A stretch of DNA of 33,060 bases, taken from Gemmatimonadales bacterium UBA2960 (GTDB lineage: Bacteria > Gemmatimonadota > Gemmatimonadetes > Longimicrobiales > Gaopeijiaceae). Where the stretch lies: NCBI GenBank assembly GCA_002348465.1, contig DEBI01000036.1:1-33060 (forward strand), in the 5' to 3' direction. Under the pieces are notes generated by a model. It did no database searches and was not told the origin of the DNA. It saw only the letters and a list, made by a program, of their open reading frames with translations. Made by a program: the position numbers and the translations under genes. Positions within the stretch are counted from its first letter, which is position 1; each line of letters starts with the position of its first letter. This document shows, in pieces, positions 1-6,944 of the stretch.

Positions 1-528
1 ATGGCTTTGGCGGCAGATCCCAGGGAACAACGGGAAATTGCCGAGGAAATCGGCTCATCACCGCAACAGGTGTCGAGATGGAAACGTGATGTGAGTCCCT
101 CTCCCGACATCATTGCCAAGTTTGTTCAGGTGCTCGGAATTGATGGTCATTGGCTCCTTACAGGTGAAGGATCGATGAAGGCTGGAAACAAGGTTGCTTT
201 GGCGAGACGGGTGGAGGTGATTGGGGAAATAGCCATGGGCCGGGTAAATGATGACCAGCTTGCCGCGTTTCAGTTCGGCGTTTCTTTAGACAAAGGTCAG
301 AGCGACCAGTTGGCTCTTCAAAAGACCCTCGAGACGGCCAAAAAAGGGAAGACGTCACTGTCCGATATTGAACGTAGGCTTGAGGTAATCGAGCGATTCG
401 AGATGACGCCGGTTGATGAGTTGACTGAGGAAGAAATGGCTGTTGCTCGCAAGCTCGCGGCTAGAGCGAAGGAGGCGACATTCGGTGAAGACGCTGAGGC
501 GCTAGGGGAGGGGGTGAAAGGTGTTTGA
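1..528 (+). CDS. Cro/CI-type helix-turn-helix regulator, 5' end possibly cut
   Basis: The reading frame is open from base 1, so the ATG at base 1 may be an internal Met and the true start may lie upstream. Residues about 10-30 form a helix-turn-helix (REIAEEIGSSPQQVSRWKR), followed by a segment ending in WLLTGEGSM, which is typical of lambda-CI/Cro-like phage and plasmid repressors after the HTH. The rest (about residues 60-175) is charged and probably helical. No S24 peptidase domain (LexA/CI self-cleavage) is visible, so it is not a cleavable repressor. It probably binds DNA as a small regulator; the operator is not identifiable. Its stop overlaps the next gene's GTG start by 8 bases, suggesting the two are translated together. 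The family call is solid and the biological role is unknown. Confidence 0.75.
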   Translation: MALAADPREQREIAEEIGSSPQQVSRWKRDVSPSPDIIAKFVQVLGIDGHWLLTGEGSMKAGNKVALARRVEVIGEIAMGRVNDDQLAAFQFGVSLDKGQSDQLALQKTLETAKKGKTSLSDIERRLEVIERFEMTPVDELTEEEMAVARKLAARAKEATFGEDAEALGEGVKGV

Positions 529-970
529 TCGAGACGATGGGCGTGAGATCAAATCTTCCTACGCCCACGAAGGTTGGCTGAAGCAGCCGCCAACGATGTC
601 GCGGGAGAATCCAGAGCCAGTGAGCATGGATCGCAACTACGACACGAGATGGATGGTTTCGGCAGCAGCTCAGGCACAGGGTGACAAGATCTACTGCTAC
701 AGGATTATGCATCCGTTCATGGGGCTTCCTGAGGGCGGATTTATTGTCGTCGACTTTAACGCGATTGACCTGCAGGCAGTGGTCTTAGCTGATCGCCACG
801 ACCCTGAAAGCATCATCGGTGTGTGGTCAGAAGCTCAGGTCCCACTTTTCGGCATTGCCCAAGACCTTGGAGTTCTTGAGTGGTCGAGTTGCTCCGAGAA
901 AGCTTGGAAGCTCAGTCAACGACGTGGGTCTCTACAATGCAGCCTCGAAGTCATCGAAGGTGGAGCATAA
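521..970 (+). CDS. small protein of unknown function
   Basis: I do not recognise this 149-residue protein. It starts with GTG at 521, inside the end of the HTH regulator gene, and the purine-rich run GGGGAGGGGGTGAAAG directly upstream can serve as its ribosome binding site. It has no signal peptide and no membrane segment. The middle (about residues 55-90) reads as a plausible beta-rich core (IYCYRIMHPFMGLPEGGFIVVDF), and there are three Cys residues without an obvious metal motif. Position and overlap suggest cotranslation with the regulator, as for small accessory proteins in mobile or prophage-derived cassettes, but no other phage gene is visible. A terminator-like hairpin follows. Confidence 0.55.
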   Translation: MFDRDDGREIKSSYAHEGWLKQPPTMSRENPEPVSMDRNYDTRWMVSAAAQAQGDKIYCYRIMHPFMGLPEGGFIVVDFNAIDLQAVVLADRHDPESIIGVWSEAQVPLFGIAQDLGVLEWSSCSEKAWKLSQRRGSLQCSLEVIEGGA

Positions 971-989
971 AGTTCTGATCGGCACCTCT

Positions 990-1030
990 CCAGACCGTGG
1001 CATGAAGCTTCCCACGTGGACTGGTTTTTT
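990..1030 (+). terminator. imperfect hairpin plus T6, probable intrinsic terminator
   Basis: CCAG at 990-993 and GTGG at 997-1000 can pair with CCAC at 1012-1015 and CTGG at 1021-1024, leaving unequal internal bulges. A run of six T follows at 1025-1030. It sits between the convergent genes ending at 970 and 1043 and would terminate the plus-strand pair. The stem is imperfect, so the call is tentative. Confidence 0.45.
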
Positions 1031-1042
1031 CGGATCTCTTAA

Positions 1043-2257
1043 CTAGTTCGGTTCAAAGAATCCGAAGTGCTCTTCCATGTAAAGCTCGATAACCTCAGCT
1101 AGGACGACCGCGTACGCTTGGCGGTTTGCCTGTGTGTCACGTATTCCGGTAAACTGGTGCTCTAATTGGATACCGCTGACTACTTCTCCGCCAGTCAGCG
1201 AGCCCCATCGACGGGTGTTGTATCCCCCTGTGAAGTAGGCATCCTCATTTGGTGACGGATCTGAGGGACTGGGCACGGAGCGGAAGCCTGCTTCCTGGAG
1301 GTATCCTCCGAATGAGGTCTCTCCGCGAAGAAGCCGAGAAAATGAAAGCTCGGACTCAGTTCCAAGAGAGCGGACGCTCGACTTGTCTCTGATGGTTGTG
1401 TTGTCTAGGAAGGTATCAGAAAGATTTAGATCGCTGCGCCCGAGCAGATAGCCGAGTTCGATTCTGTTTATAGGGTGCCCGTGCCCATGTATATCAAAGT
1501 ACATCCCTGACCCATAGTCAGCTGCGACGGTTTCTCTAGCTATCCGGATGAAATCTTGGAACTCTGTCCAAGCTTGTTCCGCGTACAGGTCACCTTGGGC
1601 CGCTTCTACGATCTCTCGATTAGGGTCGAGTTTTGATCGGTGCAGGTGAGATATGATCACATGCGGTGCATATCCAGTAGCATCTATGAGCGCGTCTCTG
1701 ACTCTGAATGTTAGATCTCTCGTATTCCGATCTGCTCCGGTAACGCCGTACGTCCGATCATTGATCTCGTTTGGCTTGAGGTCACCCCCATGAGGTGCTG
1801 AGATGACTACCGGAAGTTCTCCCGGGATGTATTCAGCGTAGCCTTCTCGCCCTACATATGATTGTCCGGGCAAGTAAGATTCGATCTCGGCGGGGACGAA
1901 GACCTCCAGCCATGCTGAACCGCTTATCCCATCTGCTGATGCTGCAATGATGGTTTTCCCCTGTCCAACCGCGATCGCTTTTCCATCAGGTGTGATTGTG
2001 GCTACAGATAAATCTGATGAAGACCAGCCGACAGTATTCGCTGTTTGTGCAATCCCGCGACTGTCCCTTGGAATCGCTTTAAATGTCAGGCTGTCATTAA
2101 GGGAAAGGACCATAGCGCGGGCCGGTAACACATCGACTTCCGCAATCTCAGAACAACAATCAACTGGCCCAGAAGCTTCACAAGCCACAAGTGCGACTGG
2201 AAGGCCCAATATGAACAACCAGCTTTTGATATCGCAGATGTCGGTCGTTCTGGTCAT
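1043..2257 (-). CDS. Ig-like (BIG2) plus N-formylglutamate amidohydrolase-like lipoprotein
   Basis: This is a 404-residue exported hydrolase. The frame is open to 2401, but that would overlap the DsrE-like gene and bury the signal peptide. The ATG at 2257 gives an n-region, a hydrophobic stretch and a lipobox LVAC with Cys26, so this start is preferred. Residues about 40-122 resemble a BIG2/Ig-like domain (WSSSDLSVATITPDG, then an AVGQG turn). Residues about 145-400 match the N-formylglutamate amidohydrolase family: SAPHGG near 153, HRSKLDPNRE near 206, DIHGHGH near 255 and IQLEHQ near 363. The family is zinc-dependent and known from histidine degradation, where it is cytoplasmic. A lipid-anchored copy probably cleaves an extracellular amide or formyl substrate instead (inference). 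It is the last gene of a minus-strand set with the DsrE-like and SSS genes. Confidence 0.8.
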   Translation of the reverse strand: MTRTTDICDIKSWLFILGLPVALVACEASGPVDCCSEIAEVDVLPARAMVLSLNDSLTFKAIPRDSRGIAQTANTVGWSSSDLSVATITPDGKAIAVGQGKTIIAASADGISGSAWLEVFVPAEIESYLPGQSYVGREGYAEYIPGELPVVISAPHGGDLKPNEINDRTYGVTGADRNTRDLTFRVRDALIDATGYAPHVIISHLHRSKLDPNREIVEAAQGDLYAEQAWTEFQDFIRIARETVAADYGSGMYFDIHGHGHPINRIELGYLLGRSDLNLSDTFLDNTTIRDKSSVRSLGTESELSFSRLLRGETSFGGYLQEAGFRSVPSPSDPSPNEDAYFTGGYNTRRWGSLTGGEVVSGIQLEHQFTGIRDTQANRQAYAVVLAEVIELYMEEHFGFFEPN

Positions 2258-2333
2258 TGAACTACTCTTACGATTCGTTATGGCTACACATCTCGTCTTG
2301 ATGTAGACCAAGCGATAAGCGGCCTTGGGTGTT

Positions 2334-3038
2334 CTACTGCTTGTTGTAGCGTATACCGGCTTCCTGTGCCAACTCAATGGCGATAACCATTGCAGGAACA
2401 ATACTCACTCCAGGGAGCAGGTGAGCTCTTAGCTCGGCGTTGATTTCTTCTTGTTCACCCTTACCTCGTGAAGCGAGCTCGAATGACCACGCGTTTAGAG
2501 CGTTATTACACATGATGAACTTGGTGCCCATCCCTTGAAGGCTCTGAATCCCTAGCGCCGGCATTGCTCCTAAGAACGGTGCGATAGGTTCTATGCCTGT
2601 GCCGAGGGCTAACAGATGTGCATCGGATGACTCTGGCTGCCAGAAGACATTTCGGGTGTAGGCCTGACCATCCGCGTCGAGAAGTTGGTGGTATGCTCCC
2701 AGCTCGTACTTTTCCCATATCTCGTCGTCGAAGCCTAGGGCAATACTCGATCCTGGGTTGATGCCGTAGAGAGTAGCAGCAGCTCCGACTTCACCGGATG
2801 ATTTGTCGTAAGCGGTGCTGTAGGTATTCAAGTAGTTCAGGATGTGTAGGAGTGTTGCCCCGTTCTTGTGCTGGTTGAAGTCGAAGAGGCAGCGGTGTTC
2901 ACCTGGGACTTCGTCCATCCAGGCGTCTGAGGGCATTTGATCCTTGGCTGCACGTGCGCACGCTGGCAGAGCGGCTACACCGGCTGCTGCGATCGCTCCT
3001 CCAAGGAATGCTCGGCGAGGGGTAGAAGAATTCGACAT
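2334..3038 (-). CDS. Tat-exported DsrE/F-like protein
   Basis: A 234-residue protein beginning with a twin-arginine signal: RRAFLGG at residues 8-14, then an Ala-rich hydrophobic stretch to about residue 31. The mature part resembles the DsrE/DsrF fold family: YGINPGSSIALGFDDEIWEKY near residues 91-111 (the family's 'G..i.fal.d..w.ky' segment), KFIMCNNAL with Cys177, and a closing LLPGVSIVPAMVIAIELAQ segment near 207-225. DsrE-fold proteins act in sulfur relay or bind small ligands; Cys177 is at the usual position of the single conserved Cys of secreted DsrE-like proteins. The substrate is unknown. It lies between the SSS symporter (116 bases upstream) and the FGase-like lipoprotein (76 bases downstream), same strand, likely one transcript. 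A weak purine-rich sequence precedes the ATG. Confidence 0.7.
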   Translation of the reverse strand: MSNSSTPRRAFLGGAIAAAGVAALPACARAAKDQMPSDAWMDEVPGEHRCLFDFNQHKNGATLLHILNYLNTYSTAYDKSSGEVGAAATLYGINPGSSIALGFDDEIWEKYELGAYHQLLDADGQAYTRNVFWQPESSDAHLLALGTGIEPIAPFLGAMPALGIQSLQGMGTKFIMCNNALNAWSFELASRGKGEQEEINAELRAHLLPGVSIVPAMVIAIELAQEAGIRYNKQ

Positions 3039-3154
3039 TGATCATCTCGTCTTGTGAATTTGAGTCTACGTTTATGTAAGGTTGAATTGAGCACCTCACA
3101 AGCAGAAAGACGCTACCTGCGAGCGTCTCATCCTACGAGCACCGACTCGTCTGG

Positions 3155-4702
3155 TTACCAGAACACTGCGTATAACGCTACAGTGGTGAGGGCAACGAAA
3201 ACCCCACCCATTCGGGCACCTCGGCTTGGCGTCATATCAATGTCAGACACGGTGTTGTAGACGACTGGCTCGGTTCGGGGTTGGAGAACAGTAAGCCCGG
3301 TCATGACGGCGACAATCACCAGGAAGGTGAACGCCATATGATTCAAGAATGCGACCTCAGGCAGTTGCCAATTCAACAGCCCATACGTGACCGGTCCGAC
3401 CAAGAGTCCACTGACCGCGGCTGACAGAGGAGCCCGTGGAATCAGTAGTCCGAAAATGAAGACCGCTGTAATGGCTGGAGAAATGAAGCCCCACACGAGC
3501 TGCATATACTCGTAAACACCTTCGAACTGTGCTGGGAATGGCGCGAGTATACACCCTATGACAACAAAGACAGCTGTTGCCATACGACCAATCCGGACGA
3601 CTCGGTGAGCGTCTGCGTTTGGGCTCAGGTGACGCTTGTAAATGTCCATTGTGAAGAGCGTCGAGGCTGAGTTAAGCATCGAGTCTAGGCTGCTCATCAC
3701 CGCTCCAAAGAGTGCGGCGAAGAATATCCCTCGCAGCCCTGCGGGAAGCAGATCCCGAATGAGCATTGGATAGGCTTGATCACCGTCGCTGATTGATGAC
3801 CCGTAGAGCTGGAATGCTATGATCCCGGGAAAAACGATGATGAAAGGGATGATGAGCTTAAGTCCGGCTGCGAAGATGATCCCGCGTTGCCCGGCGGCTA
3901 GTGAGCGAGCGCCTAGCGTACGCTGCGTAATGAACTGGTTGAAACCCCAGTAGAACATATTTGGGATCCAGATCCCAAGTAGAAAGATCGTCCATGGAAG
4001 CTCCGGGTCGTCAGCTGGGAGCACCATGTGGAGCTTATCTTCATTGGCCGCCAAGAACGACTGCAGGCCACCGACTTCGGAAAGCCCTAGCACTGTCACT
4101 ACGCATCCGCCAATCAGCAGCGCAGAGCCCTGAAGAAGGTCTGACCAGACGACTGCTTTGAGTCCTCCGTATACTGTGTATGCACCGGCTAGGATTCCTA
4201 TAAGCCATATGCCTGGCAGCAGGTCGAGTCCGAAGATCGTTTGAAGTCCGAGTGCCCCTGAGTAGAGGACACCAGCGATCGCAACGCCGACGTAAGCAGC
4301 CATCAAATAGATGGCCATGATTGTGCGTGCCGGGTTCCCGTACCGGTGCTCCAAGAACTCGGGCATCGTGAAGATGCCTAGACGCAGGAAAAGGGGAAGA
4401 ACCCAGAACGCTACGATCACCAGTGAAAGGGCGGCGATCCACTCGTATGAGGCGATTGCCATACCGGCAGACCCGAAGCCGGATCCGGCCATCCCGATGA
4501 AATGCTCGGTAGAGATGTTTGAGGCTATCAAGCTGAATCCGATCAGCCACCACGTTAGGCTTCGACCAGCTAAGAAATAATCCTCCGATGTGTCCTCGTC
4601 GCGCGATGCGTATAGCGAGATGCCGATCACTGCTGACAAGAACGCTATGAAAGCGATCGCGTCGAATGTGGTGAGACCCAAACGTGAACTCTCTGTTCGC
4701 AT
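3155..4702 (-). CDS. sodium:solute symporter (SSS/SLC5 family, SGLT-like)
   Basis: A polytopic inner-membrane protein of 515 residues with about 14 hydrophobic segments, the normal size for the SSS family. Family features include DYFLAGRSL near the N-terminus, the segment YTVYGGLKAVVWSDLLQ, and the SGLT-type stretch FNQFITQRTLGARS followed by GLKLIIPFIIVFPG. These are close to the Vibrio sugar symporter (vSGLT) pattern, so a sugar or polyol is a reasonable guess, but substrate cannot be fixed from motifs. The family couples solute uptake to Na+. I chose the ATG at 4702; an in-frame GTG at 4720 adds six residues, and neither has a good Shine-Dalgarno. It is first in the minus-strand set with the DsrE-like and FGase-like genes and divergent from the aminotransferase across about 150 bases that should hold both promoters. 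Confidence 0.88.
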   Translation of the reverse strand: MRTESSRLGLTTFDAIAFIAFLSAVIGISLYASRDEDTSEDYFLAGRSLTWWLIGFSLIASNISTEHFIGMAGSGFGSAGMAIASYEWIAALSLVIVAFWVLPLFLRLGIFTMPEFLEHRYGNPARTIMAIYLMAAYVGVAIAGVLYSGALGLQTIFGLDLLPGIWLIGILAGAYTVYGGLKAVVWSDLLQGSALLIGGCVVTVLGLSEVGGLQSFLAANEDKLHMVLPADDPELPWTIFLLGIWIPNMFYWGFNQFITQRTLGARSLAAGQRGIIFAAGLKLIIPFIIVFPGIIAFQLYGSSISDGDQAYPMLIRDLLPAGLRGIFFAALFGAVMSSLDSMLNSASTLFTMDIYKRHLSPNADAHRVVRIGRMATAVFVVIGCILAPFPAQFEGVYEYMQLVWGFISPAITAVFIFGLLIPRAPLSAAVSGLLVGPVTYGLLNWQLPEVAFLNHMAFTFLVIVAVMTGLTVLQPRTEPVVYNTVSDIDMTPSRGARMGGVFVALTTVALYAVFW

Positions 4703-4850
4703 GCGTGAGGACAACCGCACAAGCTACTGGTCATCTGTGGGATGGACTAATTGTAAACGCCAGTAGTCGCCCAATGTGGTATCTTGAGCATCACTAATGC
4801 CCTCCACCTAGATTGATGGGTTCCAACCGAAGACTGGAGATTTATAGGCC

Positions 4851-6167
4851 GTGACGGACTCACTTTCGTCTCGGGGAGCGCATGCTGCGGCTAGCCCTCT
4901 CCGAATCGATTACGATGCGTTAAGAGAGACGGAACGGGATCGTTACCATCCCACCGAAAATCCTCAAGGAAAGATCCCTCTCAACATCGCTAAAAATCGG
5001 CTCAGTTGGCTTGACCTCAGGGCAAGGATCGAATCGATAGCAGGCTCAGAGTCGATCCCGGACTGGGTCCCCAGTTACACAGCTGCAGGTGGTGCTCCAG
5101 CATTCAGGAAGGCACTAGCCCACTTTATGGGAACTCATCTGACGGGGTGCTCAATCGAGCCGGACGAGGTCGTCGTGTCACCTGGTGCCACGGGTGTTAT
5201 TGAGATGACGGCTTTTGTCCTTGCTGAAGAGGGGGATGTAGCTGTCATCCCCGCACCATGCTATCCAGTTTACACAAAGGATCTTGGCAATTTCTCAAAG
5301 ATCGAACGCTATGATCTCGTAACGCACCATGAGATATCGGAGCTTGCAGACGGACCTCTACTTACCGTCGATGATTTAGAGCGTGCTTGGGAAGACATCA
5401 CTGACTCAGGTCGGCGTTTCCGACTCCTTATTCTGACCTCTCCAGACAATCCGACGGGGGGGATTTACGACGTCGACAGACTGAAACTGATTGCCGATTG
5501 GTGTATAGCGCACCAAGTGCATCTCATAGTCAACGAGATCTACGGGTTGTCGATCATAGACACTGGGCACCCGGATATCCGCGATGATTATGTCTCGCAA
5601 ATGGCCTTCAGTTCATTCGCACAAGTGATGAAAGCTAGGCAAAGCGAGTACCTGCATCTCTGGTATTCCCTGTCGAAAGACTTGGGGATATCTGGTTTTC
5701 GAGTGGGTATTCTGTGGACGCTAAACAAGAGAGCGCTTGAGGCTTATGAGAACCTTAACCTGACGCACTCGCTTTCTAACTACACACAGTGGGTATTGAG
5801 CCGCGTACTGACAGAAGACGAATTCATTAACGACTTCATCACTCGAAATCAGAAGCGCCTAACCGATTCATATGCGCTCGCCGCCCGATCCTTTCGAGAT
5901 ATGGGAGTACCGTATGTACCCGCTAGGGGTAGCCTCTTCTTGTGGGTAGACCTTTCAGAATTTCTCGAGGAAGATTCCGAAAGCGGGGAGATGAGCCTGT
6001 GGCGAAGGCTTTTCGACGAAACCGGAGTTCTTCTAACCCCTGGCGTGGGTTTTGGGCACACCAAGCACGGTATGTTTCGGGTGGTCTATCCGTGCGTTCA
6101 GTATGAGGAGCTAGAGGTGGCGATGATCAGGCTGGCAAGCTACGTCGAAAACCGGCGTGCGTGCTGA
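4851..6167 (+). CDS. PLP-dependent class I/II aminotransferase, ACC-synthase-like
   Basis: A cytoplasmic fold-type I PLP enzyme of 438 residues with a GTG start; a GGAG lies about a dozen bases upstream and no ATG is nearby. Visible elements are YTAAGGAPAFRKALA near residue 76 (substrate and N-terminal helix), SPGATG at 110-115 (phosphate loop), SPDNPTG at 197-203 (Asn200 for the PLP O3' region), NEIYG at 228-232, SLSKDLGISGFRVG with the Schiff-base Lys276 and Arg284, and Arg410 as the likely carboxylate-binding Arg. The SKDLGxxGFRVG block and overall length are typical of ACC-synthase-like aminotransferases, whose bacterial members mostly have unknown amino-acid substrates. Oddity: the position that is almost always Asp (pairing with the pyridine nitrogen) is Asn228, codon AAC at 5532-5534. 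It is convergent with the PNPOx-like gene with a 4-base gap. Confidence 0.85.
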   Translation: MTDSLSSRGAHAAASPLRIDYDALRETERDRYHPTENPQGKIPLNIAKNRLSWLDLRARIESIAGSESIPDWVPSYTAAGGAPAFRKALAHFMGTHLTGCSIEPDEVVVSPGATGVIEMTAFVLAEEGDVAVIPAPCYPVYTKDLGNFSKIERYDLVTHHEISELADGPLLTVDDLERAWEDITDSGRRFRLLILTSPDNPTGGIYDVDRLKLIADWCIAHQVHLIVNEIYGLSIIDTGHPDIRDDYVSQMAFSSFAQVMKARQSEYLHLWYSLSKDLGISGFRVGILWTLNKRALEAYENLNLTHSLSNYTQWVLSRVLTEDEFINDFITRNQKRLTDSYALAARSFRDMGVPYVPARGSLFLWVDLSEFLEEDSESGEMSLWRRLFDETGVLLTPGVGFGHTKHGMFRVVYPCVQYEELEVAMIRLASYVENRRAC

Positions 6168-6171
6168 CGAT

Positions 6172-6762
6172 TTAGGGCGCAACCCACATACTTTGCCAGT
6201 CACTCTGAGTTCGGGTGAATCGAGCGCGTCTGTGCCCCTGAAACTCAAGATAAAACCAGTCGATTTCGGTCAATCTGCTCCGAATGACACAAAAATTTTC
6301 TCGACATTCAGCGACGACGCTGGACTCTTCGGCTTCTAGCGCCTCTAAAGATGGAAGGCTCACCTGCGGATCGGTGCTCGAAACACCAGGTCCCTTGATT
6401 TGTCCGTAGCACCGACGTCCGAGCGGTGCCACTTCTCTCCAGGCTTCATCAGCGATCTCATCATCTGTGTGCACGAGCCCCGATCCACGCGCCCGTATTT
6501 GCACCTTTCGCTCACGGTCGTAGAAGTGCCACGCCAAGGTCGAGCCTGCTGTTAGATCCTGAACCTTCGGACTTCGACGATCTGTATGGAACCCAAGGAT
6601 CCCCGCCTTACTGTCGACATGACGGAGCACGACAGTTCGTACTTCTGGCTGTCCGCCACGAACCGTGCCAACGGCAGGTGTATGGAACGCATCTCTTGCA
6701 TGGATACGCCCCTTGGCGAGTGCTTCCCAGATGGAATCGAAAATTTCAGTAAGGTTGAGCAC
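6172..6762 (-). CDS. pyridoxamine 5'-phosphate oxidase-like FMN-binding protein
   Basis: A 196-residue cytoplasmic protein with the split-barrel flavin fold pattern of the Alr4036/PNPOx-like group: TPAVGTV near residue 28, RTVVLRHVD at 42-50, FHTDRRSPKVQDL at 58-70 (phosphate-binding region), AWHFYDRERKVQIRARGSG at 77-95, and a C-terminal WFYLEFQGHRRARF block. Members bind FMN, and true PNPOx makes PLP. This shorter, divergent group is not proven to do so. The start is GTG at 6762; a different-frame GTG at 6776 is not used by this frame. It ends 4 bases from the stop of a PLP-dependent aminotransferase on the other strand, which makes a link to PLP supply tempting but unproven. Its 5' side is divergent from the BNR-repeat gene over 182 bases. 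Confidence 0.8.
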   Translation of the reverse strand: MLNLTEIFDSIWEALAKGRIHARDAFHTPAVGTVRGGQPEVRTVVLRHVDSKAGILGFHTDRRSPKVQDLTAGSTLAWHFYDRERKVQIRARGSGLVHTDDEIADEAWREVAPLGRRCYGQIKGPGVSSTDPQVSLPSLEALEAEESSVVAECRENFCVIRSRLTEIDWFYLEFQGHRRARFTRTQSDWQSMWVAP

Positions 6763-6944
6763 AGGTCTTCGGTCACGGTGAGATACGATCCGTCAGGATC
6801 GTTGAGGAAGCGGCTGCCGTCCAGAGAACTCCTTAGCGATTCTCTCCTTGGTCCGATTATGAGTTCGAGGGCCAGGTCCCCTTTCCTGCCTTCTTAGCGT
6901 TGCCGACATTGGGCACCTCTCCCGAACTAGCACTGGAAAAGCTC

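Noticed and set aside
819..1046. Alternative frame overlapping the end of the 521-970 gene, possibly a frameshifted continuation.
   Set aside because: Its residues look no more protein-like than the listed frame, and it runs through the probable terminator at 990-1030.
2258..2401. N-terminal extension of the FGase-like protein up to 2401.
   Set aside because: It overlaps the DsrE-like gene end, and the lipoprotein signal begins only at the Met at 2257.
4703..4850. Possible tRNA T-arm-like GGGTTCCAACC in the divergent spacer before the aminotransferase.
   Set aside because: No acceptor, D or anticodon stems could be built around it.
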